Shown here: piece by piece, positions 56,792 to 56,880 of the stretch | Layout of the letters: each line of letters starts with the position of its first letter | Position numbering within the stretch: the stretch's first letter is position 1 | Origin: Anaerolineales bacterium UBA5797 | Lineage (GTDB): Bacteria; Chloroflexota; Anaerolineae; Anaerolineales; Villigracilaceae | Assembly: GCA_002418205.1 (NCBI GenBank) | Contig: DIDP01000006.1 | Span: forward strand, 12,308 to 69,187 | Length of the DNA stretch: 56,880 bases | Reading direction: 5' to 3' | Program-made: the position numbers and the translations under genes | The notes under the pieces: generated by a model | Told to the model about the DNA's origin: nothing | The model's database searches: none | The model's input: only the letters and a program-made list of their open reading frames with translations

Positions 56792-56880
56792 CACCGCTGG
56801 TTGAGTAGCCCCGCTGGTCGAGTAGGTCGAAGACCGTATCGAGACCCGGGGCGTATCGACACCGCTGGTTGAGTAGCCCC
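56790..56880 (+). repeat. REP-like tandem repeat running off the window
   Basis: A 23-bp unit (56790-56812) recurs at 56858-56880, a 68-bp period; between them lies a related GCTGGTCGAGTAGG...CCGTATCGAGACC palindromic stretch. The words GGTTGAGTAGCCCC and GGTCGAGTAGG are diverged copies of one motif. The first copy begins inside the stop codon of the radical SAM gene. Confidence 0.8.

Noticed and set aside
56790..56880. Possible CRISPR array at the right edge
   Set aside because: Only two copies, and the would-be spacer is a diverged copy of the repeat itself with palindromic REP character.

Overview
The window reads as a moderately GC-rich bacterial chromosome segment. It is probably from the Chloroflexota, class Anaerolineae. 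This is inferred from the gene set: a secretin-less Tad/Flp pilus operon, a fused transaldolase/glucose-6-phosphate isomerase, a T-box-controlled ileS of the long 'IleS2' type, menaquinone genes, a phosphatidylcholine-synthase-like enzyme and several NarL-type regulators. No rRNA is present. There is one intact tRNA (Arg, anticodon TCT) and no CRISPR array.

Layout. 1-3.5 kb (minus strand): small heat-shock protein, Lon protease, a lone response-regulator receiver and a GNAT acetyltransferase cut by the window edge. 3.6-4.6 kb: a tRNA-Arg gene, a displaced tRNA 3' half and an HNH gene next to a 20-bp direct repeat, which together look like the scar of a small tRNA-integrating element. 4.6-6.6 kb: two unrecognised proteins. 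6.7-10.9 kb (plus): YqeC-MocA fusion, second MocA-like transferase, lipid kinase, PlsC acyltransferase, a secreted Asn/Lys/Asp-tailed protein. 11-15.8 kb (minus): GNAT, phosphatidylcholine synthase-like enzyme, ileS with T-box leader. 15.8-22.3 kb: GH36 alpha-galactosidase, pterin carbinolamine dehydratase, divergent menG/menA, a NitT/TauT-type ABC transporter, tatA. 22.4-27.8 kb (minus): transketolase, rpiB, tal-pgi. 27.8-30.8 kb (plus): APH-family kinase, DOMON-like protein, TlpA thioredoxin, Lgt-like protein.

30.8-34.3 kb is a pterin/folate locus: phenylalanine hydroxylase divergent from a FolM-like reductase, folB and folK, convergent with folE. With the carbinolamine dehydratase at 17.4 kb this gives pterin synthesis, use and recycling. 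34.3-43.3 kb (minus) holds hpf, a comFC interrupted by one in-frame TGA, and the Tad operon (TadC, TadB, TadA, CpaE with receiver domain, CpaB) behind a cytosolic DegS/DegU-like two-component pair. 43.4-51.1 kb (minus) is a tightly packed run of three membrane glycosyltransferase-like proteins, GNAT, a second lipid kinase, EamA transporter, a truncated maltose-acetyltransferase chimera and an Imm5-like protein. 51.1-56.9 kb is accessory in character: DUF4256, DinB, VOC, an AHL-lactonase-like hydrolase with an IS66 element (8-bp target duplication, frameshifted transposase) 16 bp upstream of its start, a radical SAM/SPASM protein, and the first copies of a REP-like repeat running off the end.

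The least explained objects are the tRNA-Arg/HNH islet, the in-frame TGA in comFC, the maltose-acetyltransferase/membrane-tail chimera and the unrecognised 4.6-6.6 kb gene pair. I did not find a clear multi-gene system that is wholly new.
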